Source of the DNA: Chromobacterium paludis
Lineage (GTDB): Bacteria > Pseudomonadota > Gammaproteobacteria > Burkholderiales > Chromobacteriaceae
Assembly: GCF_008275125.1 (NCBI RefSeq)
Contig: NZ_CP043473.1
Location: forward strand, 3,348,001-3,412,000
Reading direction: 5' to 3'
Length of the DNA stretch: 64,000 nucleotides
Part shown: positions 55,790 to 63,833 of the stretch, one piece after another
How the letters are laid out: each line of letters starts with the position of its first letter
Position numbering within the stretch: position 1 is the first letter of the stretch
Position numbers and translations under genes: made by a program
Notes under the pieces: generated by a model
Seen by the model: only the letters and a program-made list of their open reading frames with translations
What the model was told of the DNA's origin: nothing
Database searches by the model: none

Positions 55790-56593
55790 TCACAGCAGCC
55801 GCCACAACATCTCGCAGGCCATCACCGCCATCAACACGGCAAACGCCTTTTTCAAGCGCGGCACCGGTAATCGGTGCGCGGCCCGCGCGCCCAGCGGCGC
55901 CAGCAGCACCGTCATCAGCATCAAGGCCAGCATGGCCGGCAGGTAAACAAAACCGGCGCTGCCCCAAGGCAGGCCTGCGGCATGCCAGCCGCTGATCAAA
56001 TAGCCCGCCGCGCCGGAAATGGCGATGGGCCAACCCAGCGCCGCGCTGGTGCCGATGGCGGTGTGCACCGGCACATTGCACCAGGCCATGAAGGGCACGC
56101 TCATCGAGCCGCCGCCGATGCCCACCCAGCTGGAAATCATGCCGATGACGCTGCCGGCCGCGCCCTGCCCGACCCGCCCCGGCATCTCGCGCCCGGCCTT
56201 AGGCTGCTTGCCTATCAGCATCTGCGCCGCCACCGCGTAGGCATAGATCACGAAAAACCAGGCCAGCGCGCGGCCCGGAATCCAGCCCGCCAGCAAGCTG
56301 CCTGCCAAGGTGCCCAGCACCATGGCCGGCGCCATGCCGCGCACGACGCGCCAGTCCACCGCGCCCTTCTTGTGATGAGCCCGCACGCTGGAGGCGCTGG
56401 TGAACACCATCACCGCCAACGAGGTGCCCACGGCCAGATGCTGCGCGTGCTCGCCGCCCAGCCCCGCCGCAGCCAGCACCCCGCCCAGCACCGGCACGAT
56501 GATCAGCCCGCCGCCCACGCCCAATAGTCCAGCCATGAAGCCGGCGACGGCGCCGCAGGCGAGCAAGGCGGCCCAAAGTTCCCACGACAACAT
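55790..56593 (-). CDS. TSUP-family (TauE/SafE) sulfite/sulfonate exporter-like permease
   Basis: A 267-residue inner-membrane protein with about eight helices. The N-terminal repeat MAGLLGVGGGLIIVPVLGGV and the C-half repeat GMISSWVGIGGGSMSVPFMA are the duplicated TSUP signature. Substrates in the family include sulfite, sulfoacetate and other organosulfur anions; none is indicated here. ATG at 56593 has GGGAG upstream; GTG at 56599 is the alternative. It lies 121 bp upstream of leuS on the same strand. Confidence 0.88.
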   Translation of the reverse strand: MLSWELWAALLACGAVAGFMAGLLGVGGGLIIVPVLGGVLAAAGLGGEHAQHLAVGTSLAVMVFTSASSVRAHHKKGAVDWRVVRGMAPAMVLGTLAGSLLAGWIPGRALAWFFVIYAYAVAAQMLIGKQPKAGREMPGRVGQGAAGSVIGMISSWVGIGGGSMSVPFMAWCNVPVHTAIGTSAALGWPIAISGAAGYLISGWHAAGLPWGSAGFVYLPAMLALMLMTVLLAPLGARAAHRLPVPRLKKAFAVLMAVMACEMLWRLL

Positions 56594-56660
56594 GCTCACT
56601 CCCGCTTTATCCGATCTTCATTTCATCATGCCTGAACTCCAGCGGAAAGCCCCCACGGCA

Positions 56661-57686
56661 TCAACGTCTTGCCCAGCGCCAAACGAGGCACAGTGCGGTC
56701 AGCACTGCCAACGTATTAGCTGGGTAGTTCCATACCGCATAAGCGCCAACGATAGCCAACGCCAGCAAACCAAGCAGAATCAGTACTGCCATGATGCGTC
56801 CCCCCTTGGCCACCTCATGCGGCGGATGCTCGAGCCGATGAAAATCCGTCTCGGGCATCGATGCTTGCTCTCCCCATGTGAGGTGGGCATGCTCGCCAGC
56901 ATCAACATGGGTCAATGCAGCCGCGACCTTGGCCTGCCAGTCCTGCAACTGCCGATGCCAAGCCTCGAGCCGCTCACGCTCCGCCTCATCCAGGCTCCAA
57001 TAAAGACTCGCATCATTCTTCGGGTGGGTGTAGTTATCATGCCAGGAGTCGAGCGAGTCCAGCTCACGCAGCAGCAAGTATCCGGTCGCATTGCCATCGG
57101 TGAACGGCGCCAATGGCAAACGCTGCCATTCGCCCCATCCGCCAGTATTCCCCGGCATGCGGGGGTTGCTATCGCAGACTGGCCAGGCATCTGCGCCCAT
57201 GCCGCCACCCAGCTGCTCTCGAGCCTCACGTCGCCATGCACGCCAGTCAGGCTCGGCCAAGACGATCTCTTTTCCCAGCCTTCCATGGCTCCAATGGCAA
57301 TCCAGCCCCGCCACCCATGCGGCGCGGCTTGATTCGTTGCCACCCATATTGATGGTGGATGCCTCCGGATAGCCGGCCCACAGTTCGTTCCCTTCAGGAA
57401 AGCGAACGACGATGCCGCCATCACAGTCAACCGGGACCGGCGTCAAGTAGCGGCCTATTTCATCCGCCAAAACAAGATGCAGCCCAAGTGCGCCGCGCCG
57501 CCGCAGCCAGAGCAGCCACTGCACGAAATCGCCGGCTATCAGTTGTCTCGATGCGGCCATGCGGAATTGCATGGCCACATCGCAGAACAAGCCATGCTGG
57601 TACCATTCCCCCATACCCAGCCGATCAGCCAGGAAGGCATTACCATAGGCGCACAGCGCCAGGCGCCTCTTGACCTCGCCCCTCAT
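56661..57686 (-). CDS. Unrecognised 341-residue protein with C-terminal membrane segments
   Basis: It starts MRGEVKRRLALCAYGNAFLA with no signal peptide. Residues 1 to about 290 look soluble and rich in Trp (QWLLWLRRRGALGLHLVLAD; NELWAGYPEASTINMGGNES; SRAAWVAGLDCHWSHGRLGK). The end (about 299-341) holds two short hydrophobic stretches, MAVLILLGLLALAIVGAYAV and the ANTLAVLTALCLVW segment. I know no family. The start codon lies 4 bp after the EVE-domain gene's stop, so the two are probably translated from one mRNA. Its GC is lower than its neighbours by eye, which may mean transfer. Confidence 0.7.
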   Translation of the reverse strand: MRGEVKRRLALCAYGNAFLADRLGMGEWYQHGLFCDVAMQFRMAASRQLIAGDFVQWLLWLRRRGALGLHLVLADEIGRYLTPVPVDCDGGIVVRFPEGNELWAGYPEASTINMGGNESSRAAWVAGLDCHWSHGRLGKEIVLAEPDWRAWRREAREQLGGGMGADAWPVCDSNPRMPGNTGGWGEWQRLPLAPFTDGNATGYLLLRELDSLDSWHDNYTHPKNDASLYWSLDEAERERLEAWHRQLQDWQAKVAAALTHVDAGEHAHLTWGEQASMPETDFHRLEHPPHEVAKGGRIMAVLILLGLLALAIVGAYAVWNYPANTLAVLTALCLVWRWARR

Positions 57687-57690
57687 CCGC

Positions 57691-58152
57691 CTAGGTCCCC
57701 AGCAGATCCATCAGATAGGCCCACTCCAGCTCCGTCACCGGCGTGATGGACAGCCGGTTGCCGCGCTTGAGCACGGTCATGCCCTCCAGCGGCGGGTGCT
57801 GCCGCAGCTCGGCCGGGGACAGCAGCCGCGTCTTTTTGACGAAGCGCACGTCCACGCACTGCCAGCGCGGATTGGCCGGATCGGACTTCGGGTCGTGATA
57901 GGGGCTGGCGGGATCGAACTGGCTGGAGTCGGGGTGCGCCGGCGCCGCCACTTCCGCCAGGCCGGCGATGCCCGGCTCCGGGCAGGACGAGTGCCAAAAC
58001 AGCACCGGATCGCCGGGCCGCATCTCGTCGCGCATGAAATTGCGCGCCTGGTAATTGCGCACGCCTGTCCATTCGAAAAACCGCTCGGGATGGGCCGCCA
58101 GGTGATCAATCGAGGTTTCGTCCGGTTCGGACTTCATCAGCCAGTAGCGCAT
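57691..58152 (-). CDS. EVE-domain protein
   Basis: A 153-residue protein that is essentially one EVE domain (PUA-like fold). MRYWLMKSEPDETSIDHLAA, WTGVRNYQARNFMRDEMRPG, DPVLFWHSSCPEPGIAGLAE and WQCVDVRFVKK are its standard motifs. EVE domains bind modified bases in DNA or RNA, with the ligand in an aromatic cage. ATG at 58152 is preferred over TTG at 58158. It precedes the unknown gene at 57686 by 4 bp. Confidence 0.92.
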   Translation of the reverse strand: MRYWLMKSEPDETSIDHLAAHPERFFEWTGVRNYQARNFMRDEMRPGDPVLFWHSSCPEPGIAGLAEVAAPAHPDSSQFDPASPYHDPKSDPANPRWQCVDVRFVKKTRLLSPAELRQHPPLEGMTVLKRGNRLSITPVTELEWAYLMDLLGT

Positions 58153-58277
58153 GGGCAATATCTGTTAATCGCAAGGGATGAAGGGAAAAACTTGCTCAAT
58201 CTTACTGGAAAGATTGGCTCGTATGCTGGTTTCGGTCAGGCGGGCAGTCGGCCCTGCCTTATGAAAGGAGAGCGAGC

Positions 58278-58436
58278 ATGAGATGCGGGATACTGGCCGT
58301 TCTGGCGATGGCCAGCCTGAGCGGCTGCGTGGTGGAGCCACCGCGCGTGGCGCCCTTGGTGGTGCGCCCGGCCATCGTGGTGCCGGCGGCGCCGGTTTAT
58401 TACTACGGCTACGGTCCGCGCCACGGTTGGCGTTAG
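58278..58436 (+). CDS. Small predicted lipoprotein (52 residues)
   Basis: MRCGILAVLAMASLSGCVVE is a lipoprotein signal peptide with lipobox LSGC and acylated Cys at 17. The short mature part is Val/Pro-rich and ends YYYGYGPRHGWR. A strong AAAGGAG lies 7 bp upstream. Small Tyr/Gly-ending lipoproteins of this kind are common in proteobacteria with no assigned role. Its stop codon interleaves with that of the convergent DUF1294 gene (TTAG at 58433-58436). Confidence 0.75.
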   Translation: MRCGILAVLAMASLSGCVVEPPRVAPLVVRPAIVVPAAPVYYYGYGPRHGWR

Positions 58437-58762
58437 GCGCGGTTACGCAGCCACAGCCAGCCCAGCGGCAAAGCCGCGTTGGCCAGCGCGCCTAGCCAAT
58501 ACAGCGCCAGAAACGGTTGCTTGCGGGTCTTGTGGCGGAAGGCGCGCTGCGCGAACCAGGCAGCAGGCCAGCCGCCCGCCAGATGCAGCCACTGCAGCCT
58601 GGCCTCCGGAATGCGCCACTGGCCGCGACTCGCCGCGCGCTTGTCCAGCCCATAGGCCAGCCAGGTAGGCAGCGCCAGCACGCCATAGGGCAGCCACCAC
58701 CACCAGGACAGGCTCCCCAGCAGACAGGCCACCAGCAGGGGCAGCAGCAATAGCAGAATCAT
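58433..58762 (-). CDS. DUF1294-family small membrane protein
   Basis: A 109-residue protein with an N-terminal hydrophobic segment (MILLLLLPLLVACLLGSLSW). The DUF1294 motif includes AYGLDKRAASRGQWRIPEAR, LQWLHLAGGWPAAWFAQRAF and RHKTRKQPFLALYW. Three or four membrane passes are likely. Some family members are fused to cold-shock domains, but not this one. The start overlaps the stop of the cyclo-ligase gene (ATGA). Confidence 0.88.
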   Translation of the reverse strand: MILLLLLPLLVACLLGSLSWWWWLPYGVLALPTWLAYGLDKRAASRGQWRIPEARLQWLHLAGGWPAAWFAQRAFRHKTRKQPFLALYWLGALANAALPLGWLWLRNRA

Positions 58763-59370
58763 GCCCCGCCCTCCGGCAGCGGCAGGCGGCGCAAGCCGGA
58801 CTCGGTCAATAGATAATCCAGCCTGACGTCCCAGGCTTCGCGCGGCACCGCGTCCACCAGCTGGCAATCGAAGGCCACGCCCACCAACAGGGGCCGCCCG
58901 CCGAGGGGGTGGCGGCGGCGAAAAGCCAAAGTGGTATCGTAAAAACCACCGCCTTGCCCCATGCGGTAACCTTCGCGGTCCACCGCCAGCAAGGGCACGA
59001 AGATCAGGTCCAGCTTCTCCGCGCGCAGCCTGTGTCCGTCGTATTCCAGGATGCGGTAGCGCGGATGCAGATACCAGCGCTCCGCCGCCCCCAACCGGGT
59101 AAACCACAGCCGGCGGCCGCGGCGCGGGATTTGCGGCAGATAGACGCCGGCGCCGCGCCACAGCGCGGCATTCAGCAATTCGGAGAGATCCAGCTCGGAA
59201 CCGGCGGCCAAATAGCCGCCTATGCGCTTGCCGCGCCTCAGCAGGCGCGAGGCGTGGCGGGCGATGGCGCGGGCGGCTTCGGCGCGGACGGCCGGCGGCA
59301 AGGCCATGCGGGCGCGACGAATCTGGCGCCGCAGCGCCTGCTTGTCCAGTAGGGGAAGGATGGAGGTCAT
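58759..59370 (-). CDS. 5-formyltetrahydrofolate cyclo-ligase
   Basis: This enzyme (MTHFS, YgfA type) converts 5-formyl-THF to 5,10-methenyl-THF with ATP. The 203-residue protein starts DKQALRRQIRRARMALPPAV. It has the phosphate-binding VDREGYRMGQGGGFYDTTLA and GVAFDCQLVDAVPREAWDVR near the C-terminus. It lies immediately downstream of 6S RNA, the same ssrS-ygfA order as in E. coli, where both come from one transcript. Confidence 0.92.
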   Translation of the reverse strand: MTSILPLLDKQALRRQIRRARMALPPAVRAEAARAIARHASRLLRRGKRIGGYLAAGSELDLSELLNAALWRGAGVYLPQIPRRGRRLWFTRLGAAERWYLHPRYRILEYDGHRLRAEKLDLIFVPLLAVDREGYRMGQGGGFYDTTLAFRRRHPLGGRPLLVGVAFDCQLVDAVPREAWDVRLDYLLTESGLRRLPLPEGGA

Positions 59371-59382
59371 CGGAGGGGGGAG

Positions 59383-59562
59383 ACCCCCGCGAGTGCCGTT
59401 CGGGCTAAATTCGCTTGTACCCTGTTTCCAGGAGGGGCCGCCTGCCAGACATTTCGGGCGCGTCCGATAAAGGACGCGTCACACCCATGTCTCACGCTGG
59501 CAGCCAAAAGCGAACGCATTGGTACAAAGGAATTGTGTGCCGTCACGAACACCGCAGGGGAT
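59383..59562 (-). ncRNA. ssrS: 6S RNA
   Basis: 6S RNA mimics an open promoter and traps sigma-70 RNA polymerase in stationary phase. On the minus strand about 180 nt fold as one long rod. The closing stem pairs CCCCTGCGGTGTTCG (5' end, near 59560) with CGAACGGCACTCGCGGGG (3' end, near 59385). An open central region includes TTGTACCAATGCG opposite GGGTACAAGCGAA. A distal arm GACGCGTCC/GGACGCG lies around 59470-59490. Position between zapA and the cyclo-ligase gene is the conserved one. Exact ends are estimates. Confidence 0.85.
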
Positions 59563-59592
59563 AAACTGACCTTTGGTGCGCCAGGGCCGCGG

Positions 59593-59904
59593 TTAGAACA
59601 GCGGCTGCTGGCTTTGGCTCAGCGCCTGATCGGCCGCCTCGCTCATGCCGCGTATTTTACGCTGAAACGCCGCCATCTCCAAGCCCTCCCCGACTTTTGT
59701 CTTCAGCAGGTCATGCGCGATGTTCAGCGCGGCCATGATGGCGATCTTGTCGGCGTCCATCACCTTGCCGTGCTGCTGGATGGCGCCGATCTTGCCTTCC
59801 AGCAGGCGCACCGCCTCGCGCAGGGTTTCCTGTTCGCCGGCCGGGGTGCCGATGGTGAAATGGCGGCCCAACAGTTCGATGTCCATCTGGACCACGTCGC
59901 TCAT
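59593..59904 (-). CDS. zapA: Cell division protein ZapA
   Basis: ZapA bundles FtsZ filaments at the division ring. The 103-residue protein has MDIELLGRHFTIGTPAGEQE, then LREAVRLLEGKIGAIQQHGK and DKIAIMAALNIAHDLL, followed by a C-terminal coiled coil. Its start overlaps the stop of the coiled-coil gene upstream (ATGA). 6S RNA follows it. Confidence 0.93.
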   Translation of the reverse strand: MSDVVQMDIELLGRHFTIGTPAGEQETLREAVRLLEGKIGAIQQHGKVMDADKIAIMAALNIAHDLLKTKVGEGLEMAAFQRKIRGMSEAADQALSQSQQPLF

Positions 59905-60110
59905 TGCTCATCCTCCGGCGCGGCCGGCAGGCGCGCCACCAGCGCGGCCACCCGGCTTCGGGTTTCGTTGACGCGGAAATGCAGCTCGGCGTTTTCCTTC
60001 AGCGCCTCGGACAGCGCCTCGGCAAAACGGCCGTTCTGGGTTTCCAGCTCCCGGATGCGGGCGATCAGCGCCGCGACGCGGGATTCGAGATATTCCAGTT
60101 CATTGTCCAT
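59901..60110 (-). CDS. ZapB-like small coiled-coil protein (TIGR02449 type)
   Basis: A 69-residue protein that is almost wholly coiled coil: MDNELEYLESRVAALIARIR, ELETQNGRFAEALSEALKEN, AELHFRVNETRSRVAALVAR. Such proteins sit next to zapA in many beta- and gammaproteobacteria and resemble ZapB, which links ZapA to MatP. ATG at 60110 is used; the frame opens at 60122. It overlaps zapA by 4 bp and begins 21 bp after btuF. Confidence 0.85.
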   Translation of the reverse strand: MDNELEYLESRVAALIARIRELETQNGRFAEALSEALKENAELHFRVNETRSRVAALVARLPAAPEDEQ

Positions 60111-60131
60111 GGCGGCGAGCATAGCGGGCCG

Positions 60132-61004
60132 CTACCGGGCCGTCAAACCCAGCCGCTGCCGCGCCGTGTCCAGCCGCTCGCACAGCGCCGCCGCGCCATC
60201 CACCAGCCGCGGCCCCGGAATGCTGATGGCGTCATCGGACAGCGTGAACAAGGCGCCTTGCGCCACGGCCGGCAGCGTTTTCCAGCGCCGCCACATCGCC
60301 AGCGAGGCCTCATCCGTGGCGACGATGGCCTGTGGCTGCGCCGCCACGACCGAGGCCGTGGACACTTGCGGCGCCGGCAGCGGCAGGTCGGCGAACACAT
60401 TGACGCCGCCGCAGGCGCGGATCAGCGAGTCGATATAGCTCTTGCCGCTGATGGTGAAAATGGGGGATGGGCTCAGTTGGTAAAACACGCGCACCGGGGC
60501 GCGGCCGCCATAGCGCTGCTGCAAGGCGGCCAAGCGCTGTCGATACTGCAGCGCCGCGCGCTCGGCCTCGGCCTGCGTGCCGGCCAGGCGGCCCAGCTTG
60601 TCGATTTCCAGCGCCACGTCGCCCGGCTGCAGCGGGTGGCTGATGAATACCGGCACGCCCAGTCGCTTCAGCCTTTCCAGTTCGCGCGGGGCGCCGCCGT
60701 CCTGCCACGCCACCACCAAGTCTGGCTGTTGCCGCAGCACCGCCTCCAGACTGAAGCCGGTGAAGCTGCCCACGCGCGGCAGTTGCTTGGCGGCAGCCGG
60801 ATGGTCGCTGTACTCGACCGTGGCCACGACCTGCTTGCCGGCCCCGGCGGCAAACAACAGCTCGGTGGCGTGCGGGGCCAGACTGATGATGCGCCGCGCC
60901 GGCTTGGCCAGCGTCACCGTCTGTCCGGTCGCATCCTGGACGCTGATCGCCGCTTGCGCGCTTGCGGCCAGCGCCAGCCCGCACAAAACCAGCCAAAGCT
61001 TCAT
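60132..61004 (-). CDS. Periplasmic vitamin B12-binding protein (BtuF-like)
   Basis: A 290-residue exported protein of the helical-backbone metal/cobalamin receptor fold. The signal peptide is MKLWLVLCGLALAASAQA. It then has PARRIISLAPHATELLFAAG, VATVEYSDHPAAAKQLPRVG, the SLEAVLRQQPDLVVAW pattern and the C-terminal domain with SGKSYIDSLIRACGGVNVFA. It would deliver B12 to a BtuCD ABC transporter, which is not in this window. The start overlaps the cobU stop by 4 bp. Confidence 0.9.
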   Translation of the reverse strand: MKLWLVLCGLALAASAQAAISVQDATGQTVTLAKPARRIISLAPHATELLFAAGAGKQVVATVEYSDHPAAAKQLPRVGSFTGFSLEAVLRQQPDLVVAWQDGGAPRELERLKRLGVPVFISHPLQPGDVALEIDKLGRLAGTQAEAERAALQYRQRLAALQQRYGGRAPVRVFYQLSPSPIFTISGKSYIDSLIRACGGVNVFADLPLPAPQVSTASVVAAQPQAIVATDEASLAMWRRWKTLPAVAQGALFTLSDDAISIPGPRLVDGAAALCERLDTARQRLGLTAR

Positions 61005-61528
61005 GCCGCGCCGCCTTTCAGGGCCAGCGGCAGGCCGCAGGCCACCAGCGTCACCCGGTCGCAGCGCGCCGCCACCAGTTGGTTGAGCCGCCCCAACTCA
61101 TCGACGAAGCGGCGGGTTTCGGCATCGCCCGCCACCACGCCCCAGCCCACCTCGTTGGACACCAGCAGCGCCTCGCCTTTGAGCCGGCCCAGCACGGCCA
61201 GCAGGGCGTCGCGCTCGACGGCGAATTCGGCTTCGTCGAAGCCGTCGGCGCCGAAGAAGCGCATCAGCCACATGCCCAGACAATCGACCACCAGCAACCC
61301 GCCCGAATGGTCATGCGCGGCCATGGCGGCGGCCAATCCGCGTCCGGCCTCGGCCAGCCCCCAGTGCTTGGGACGCTGGGCGCGGTGCCTATCGACGCGA
61401 CGGGCGAACTCGGCGTCGCGCACCTCGGCGGTGGCCATGTAACACACGGCGCCGCCATGCTGGCGGGCCAGGTCTTCCGCATGCCGGCTCTTGCCGCTGC
61501 GGGCGCCGCCGGTGATCAAATGGGGCAT
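61001..61528 (-). CDS. cobU: Adenosylcobinamide kinase / adenosylcobinamide-phosphate guanylyltransferase
   Basis: This bifunctional enzyme phosphorylates adenosylcobinamide and adds GMP from GTP, in salvage of B12 precursors. The P-loop is LITGGARSGKSRHAEDLA. The RVDRHRAQRPKHWG segment carries the guanylylated His. LLVVDCLGMWLMR and LLVSNEVGWGVVAGDAETRR complete the family pattern. The product is 175 residues. It lies 15 bp after btuB and overlaps btuF. Confidence 0.95.
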   Translation of the reverse strand: MPHLITGGARSGKSRHAEDLARQHGGAVCYMATAEVRDAEFARRVDRHRAQRPKHWGLAEAGRGLAAAMAAHDHSGGLLVVDCLGMWLMRFFGADGFDEAEFAVERDALLAVLGRLKGEALLVSNEVGWGVVAGDAETRRFVDELGRLNQLVAARCDRVTLVACGLPLALKGGAA

Positions 61529-61543
61529 GAATGCTCTCCCGCT

Positions 61544-63382
61544 TTACTGCTGGTAACGCACGCCCAAGAAGGCGCCCAGGCCGCCGGTATTATAGCCCTG
61601 GGCGGTTTGGTACTCGCGGTCGAACAGGTTGTCGACACGGGCGGTGGCCGTCCAGTTCTTGGCGAAGCGATAGTTGGCATACGCGTTGCTCACGCCGTAG
61701 CCGTGCAGATTGACGTTGTAAAGGTTGTCGTAGCGGACCGAGACAATTTGCTGTTCGATGCCGGCCGTCCAGCGCCCCCAGTCGCGGCTGGCGGTGAAGT
61801 TGGCGCTCTGGCGCGGCCGGAAGGCCAGCCACTGTCCGGTCTTGTCGTCGCGCGCGTCCAGCAGGGTGAGATTGGCGGCCAGATCGACTTCCGCCAGCCG
61901 GGTCTGGCCTTCCACGGTCAGACCGCGAATGGTGGCGCGATTGACATTGAACATGGTGCCCACGCCATTGCCCAGCAGGCCGTAGGAAATCAGATTGCTG
62001 ACCCGGTTGCGGAAGCCGGTCAGACGGAACAGGCGGCCCTGGCTGCGGTATTCCAGGCCGAGTTCGCCATTGATCGAGTTCTCAGGCTGCAGCTTGGGGT
62101 TGCCCTGATAAAAACCATCGAACGGGTAATACAGGTCATTAAAGGTAGGCGCCTTGTACGCCGTGCCGTAACCCGCCCGCGCCAGCCAGCCGTCGGCGAA
62201 ACGGTAACCGTAATCAACCTTGCCCGTGGTCTTGCCGCCAAACTGGTCGTCGTGATCGCGCCGCACGCTGGCCTGAAACAGGTTGGCGCCCCGCTCCAGC
62301 TGATAAGTGACAAAGCCGGCATTCTGGCTGCGCGTGGCCTTAGTGAAGACGCTGGTGCTGTCCACTTTCTGCTCATTGTGGCTCGCGCCCAGCGCGAATA
62401 CGCCCCAGGCGGTGTTCAGATCGTTCTGCCAGCTCCATTCGTTCTGCGTGGTCTGATACAGGCTGTCGCGCCGTCCGCCCGAGGCGTCGCTGAAGGTTTC
62501 CTGCTTGTCCTGGCTATGGCTGTAGCGCAGCGTGCTGGTCCAAATATCGGTGATGCGGTTGCGCGACTCCAGGCTTTGCCCGGTGAGGCGGCTGTCGGTC
62601 CAGTCCTGGCCGATGGCATGCTGGTCGAAATCGGCGCGGGCAAAGTTCTGGAACAGCCGCAGCGTCAACTCATGGCCCGGCGCCAGCGTCTGCGTCACAT
62701 TGGCGGTGTAGCTGTCGCGGCGATAGCCATCGTTGTCGGGATTGTACGCGTACAGATTCTTGGAGTTGGTGGCCGAGAAGCCGCTGGATTGCCCGTGGCT
62801 CAACTGCACGCTGTAAGCGGTGTCGCCGCTCTTGCCTGCCACGCCGGCGGTCAATTTCCCGGTGTTGCGGCTACCCGCTTCCACGCTGGCATTAAAGCGC
62901 GGCGCGCCCGTGCCCTTGCGGGTGAGGATCTGGATCACGCCGCCGATGGCGTCGGCGCCGTACAGGCTGGAGGCCGGGCCACGCAGGATCTCGATGCGCT
63001 CCACCTGATCCAGCGGAATATTTTGCAACGCCGTGGTGCCCGTCGTCGCCGACGAGATGCGCACGCCGTCCACCAGCACCACGGTGTGGTTGGCATTGGT
63101 GCCGCGCAGGAACACGCTGCTGTTGGCGCCTGGGCCGCCATTGCCGGTGACCATGATCGCCGCCTGGCGCGACAGCACCTGCTGCATGGTTTGCGCGCCG
63201 CTTTGTTCGATTTCGTCGCGGGTGATCACGGTGGCGTCGGCCAGGGTCTTGGACAGCGGTTGGGCGATGCGGCTCGCCGTCACGATCACGGGATCGCCGG
63301 CAAATTCCGGCTCGTTGGCGGCGTGAGCCGCGGCAATGCAGGCCAGCGCCACGGCAAGGGCGCAGGTTTGAGGCTTGAACAT
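61544..63382 (-). CDS. btuB: TonB-dependent vitamin B12 receptor BtuB
   Basis: An outer-membrane receptor that imports cobalamin with TonB energy. It is 612 residues with a signal peptide (MFKPQTCALAVALACIAAAH). The TonB box region is near DPVIVTASRI, followed by the plug domain (LRGTNANHTVVLVDGVRISS; RIEILRGPASSLYGADAIGG). The 22-strand barrel ends with YNTGGLGAFLGVRYQQ. GGAG lies about 8 bp before the ATG. The leader carries a cobalamin riboswitch. It heads btuB-cobU-btuF. Confidence 0.94.
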   Translation of the reverse strand: MFKPQTCALAVALACIAAAHAANEPEFAGDPVIVTASRIAQPLSKTLADATVITRDEIEQSGAQTMQQVLSRQAAIMVTGNGGPGANSSVFLRGTNANHTVVLVDGVRISSATTGTTALQNIPLDQVERIEILRGPASSLYGADAIGGVIQILTRKGTGAPRFNASVEAGSRNTGKLTAGVAGKSGDTAYSVQLSHGQSSGFSATNSKNLYAYNPDNDGYRRDSYTANVTQTLAPGHELTLRLFQNFARADFDQHAIGQDWTDSRLTGQSLESRNRITDIWTSTLRYSHSQDKQETFSDASGGRRDSLYQTTQNEWSWQNDLNTAWGVFALGASHNEQKVDSTSVFTKATRSQNAGFVTYQLERGANLFQASVRRDHDDQFGGKTTGKVDYGYRFADGWLARAGYGTAYKAPTFNDLYYPFDGFYQGNPKLQPENSINGELGLEYRSQGRLFRLTGFRNRVSNLISYGLLGNGVGTMFNVNRATIRGLTVEGQTRLAEVDLAANLTLLDARDDKTGQWLAFRPRQSANFTASRDWGRWTAGIEQQIVSVRYDNLYNVNLHGYGVSNAYANYRFAKNWTATARVDNLFDREYQTAQGYNTGGLGAFLGVRYQQ

Positions 63383-63514
63383 GAAACACACTCCAAGGAT
63401 GGATGGCTTCCCCGCCAAGGGATATCGTCAGAGTGCGAAGAGGGCTGTGGAACGGGACGCGGCAAGCCGAAACGTCTGTCGGATCGCCTCCCCGCGATAC
63501 TCCAGTCAACGCCC

Positions 63515-63710
63515 GGCTTCCGGCCGGGCTTGCAGGCCGGTCTCCGGGCTGGGCCATGCCGGCGACGCGCCTTCCCGTCCCATTGGACAGTGACATCTTG
63601 CGTCGCCTGGGCGCGCTTCGCGCCAGGCCTTACCGTTGCGGGGGCAGCGCCGGTTTCTCACCGGCTTCCCGTTTCATCCGCGCGCCTTGCGGCGGGCTGC
63701 GGACACCTGC
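63515..63710 (-). promoter_or_regulatory. Cobalamin riboswitch upstream of btuB
   Basis: On the minus strand the leader contains GATGAAACGGGAAGCCGGTG, GCTGCCCCCGCAACGGTAAG (the conserved core of the B12 aptamer, about 63635-63660) and the B12 box GCCCGGAGACCGGCCTGC (about 63529-63546). Adenosylcobalamin binding would shut down btuB, cobU and btuF expression. A GC-rich hairpin near 63508-63528 and about 130 nt more leader lie before btuB. Confidence 0.93.
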
Positions 63711-63833
63711 AGGCGGCGATTATAACCCGCCAGGCTTTTGGCGGCACTCGCCACGCAGTAATATGCTTAGAGTCCGCTGATAGCGCACATGCTATCGCTA
63801 CCGCTTAATCCTCCCTTCGCAGCAGGCCAGACC

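Noticed and set aside
60962..63808. A 948-codon plus-strand frame over btuB and the riboswitch
   Set aside because: It is antisense to btuB and cobU and runs through the riboswitch. No domain is visible.
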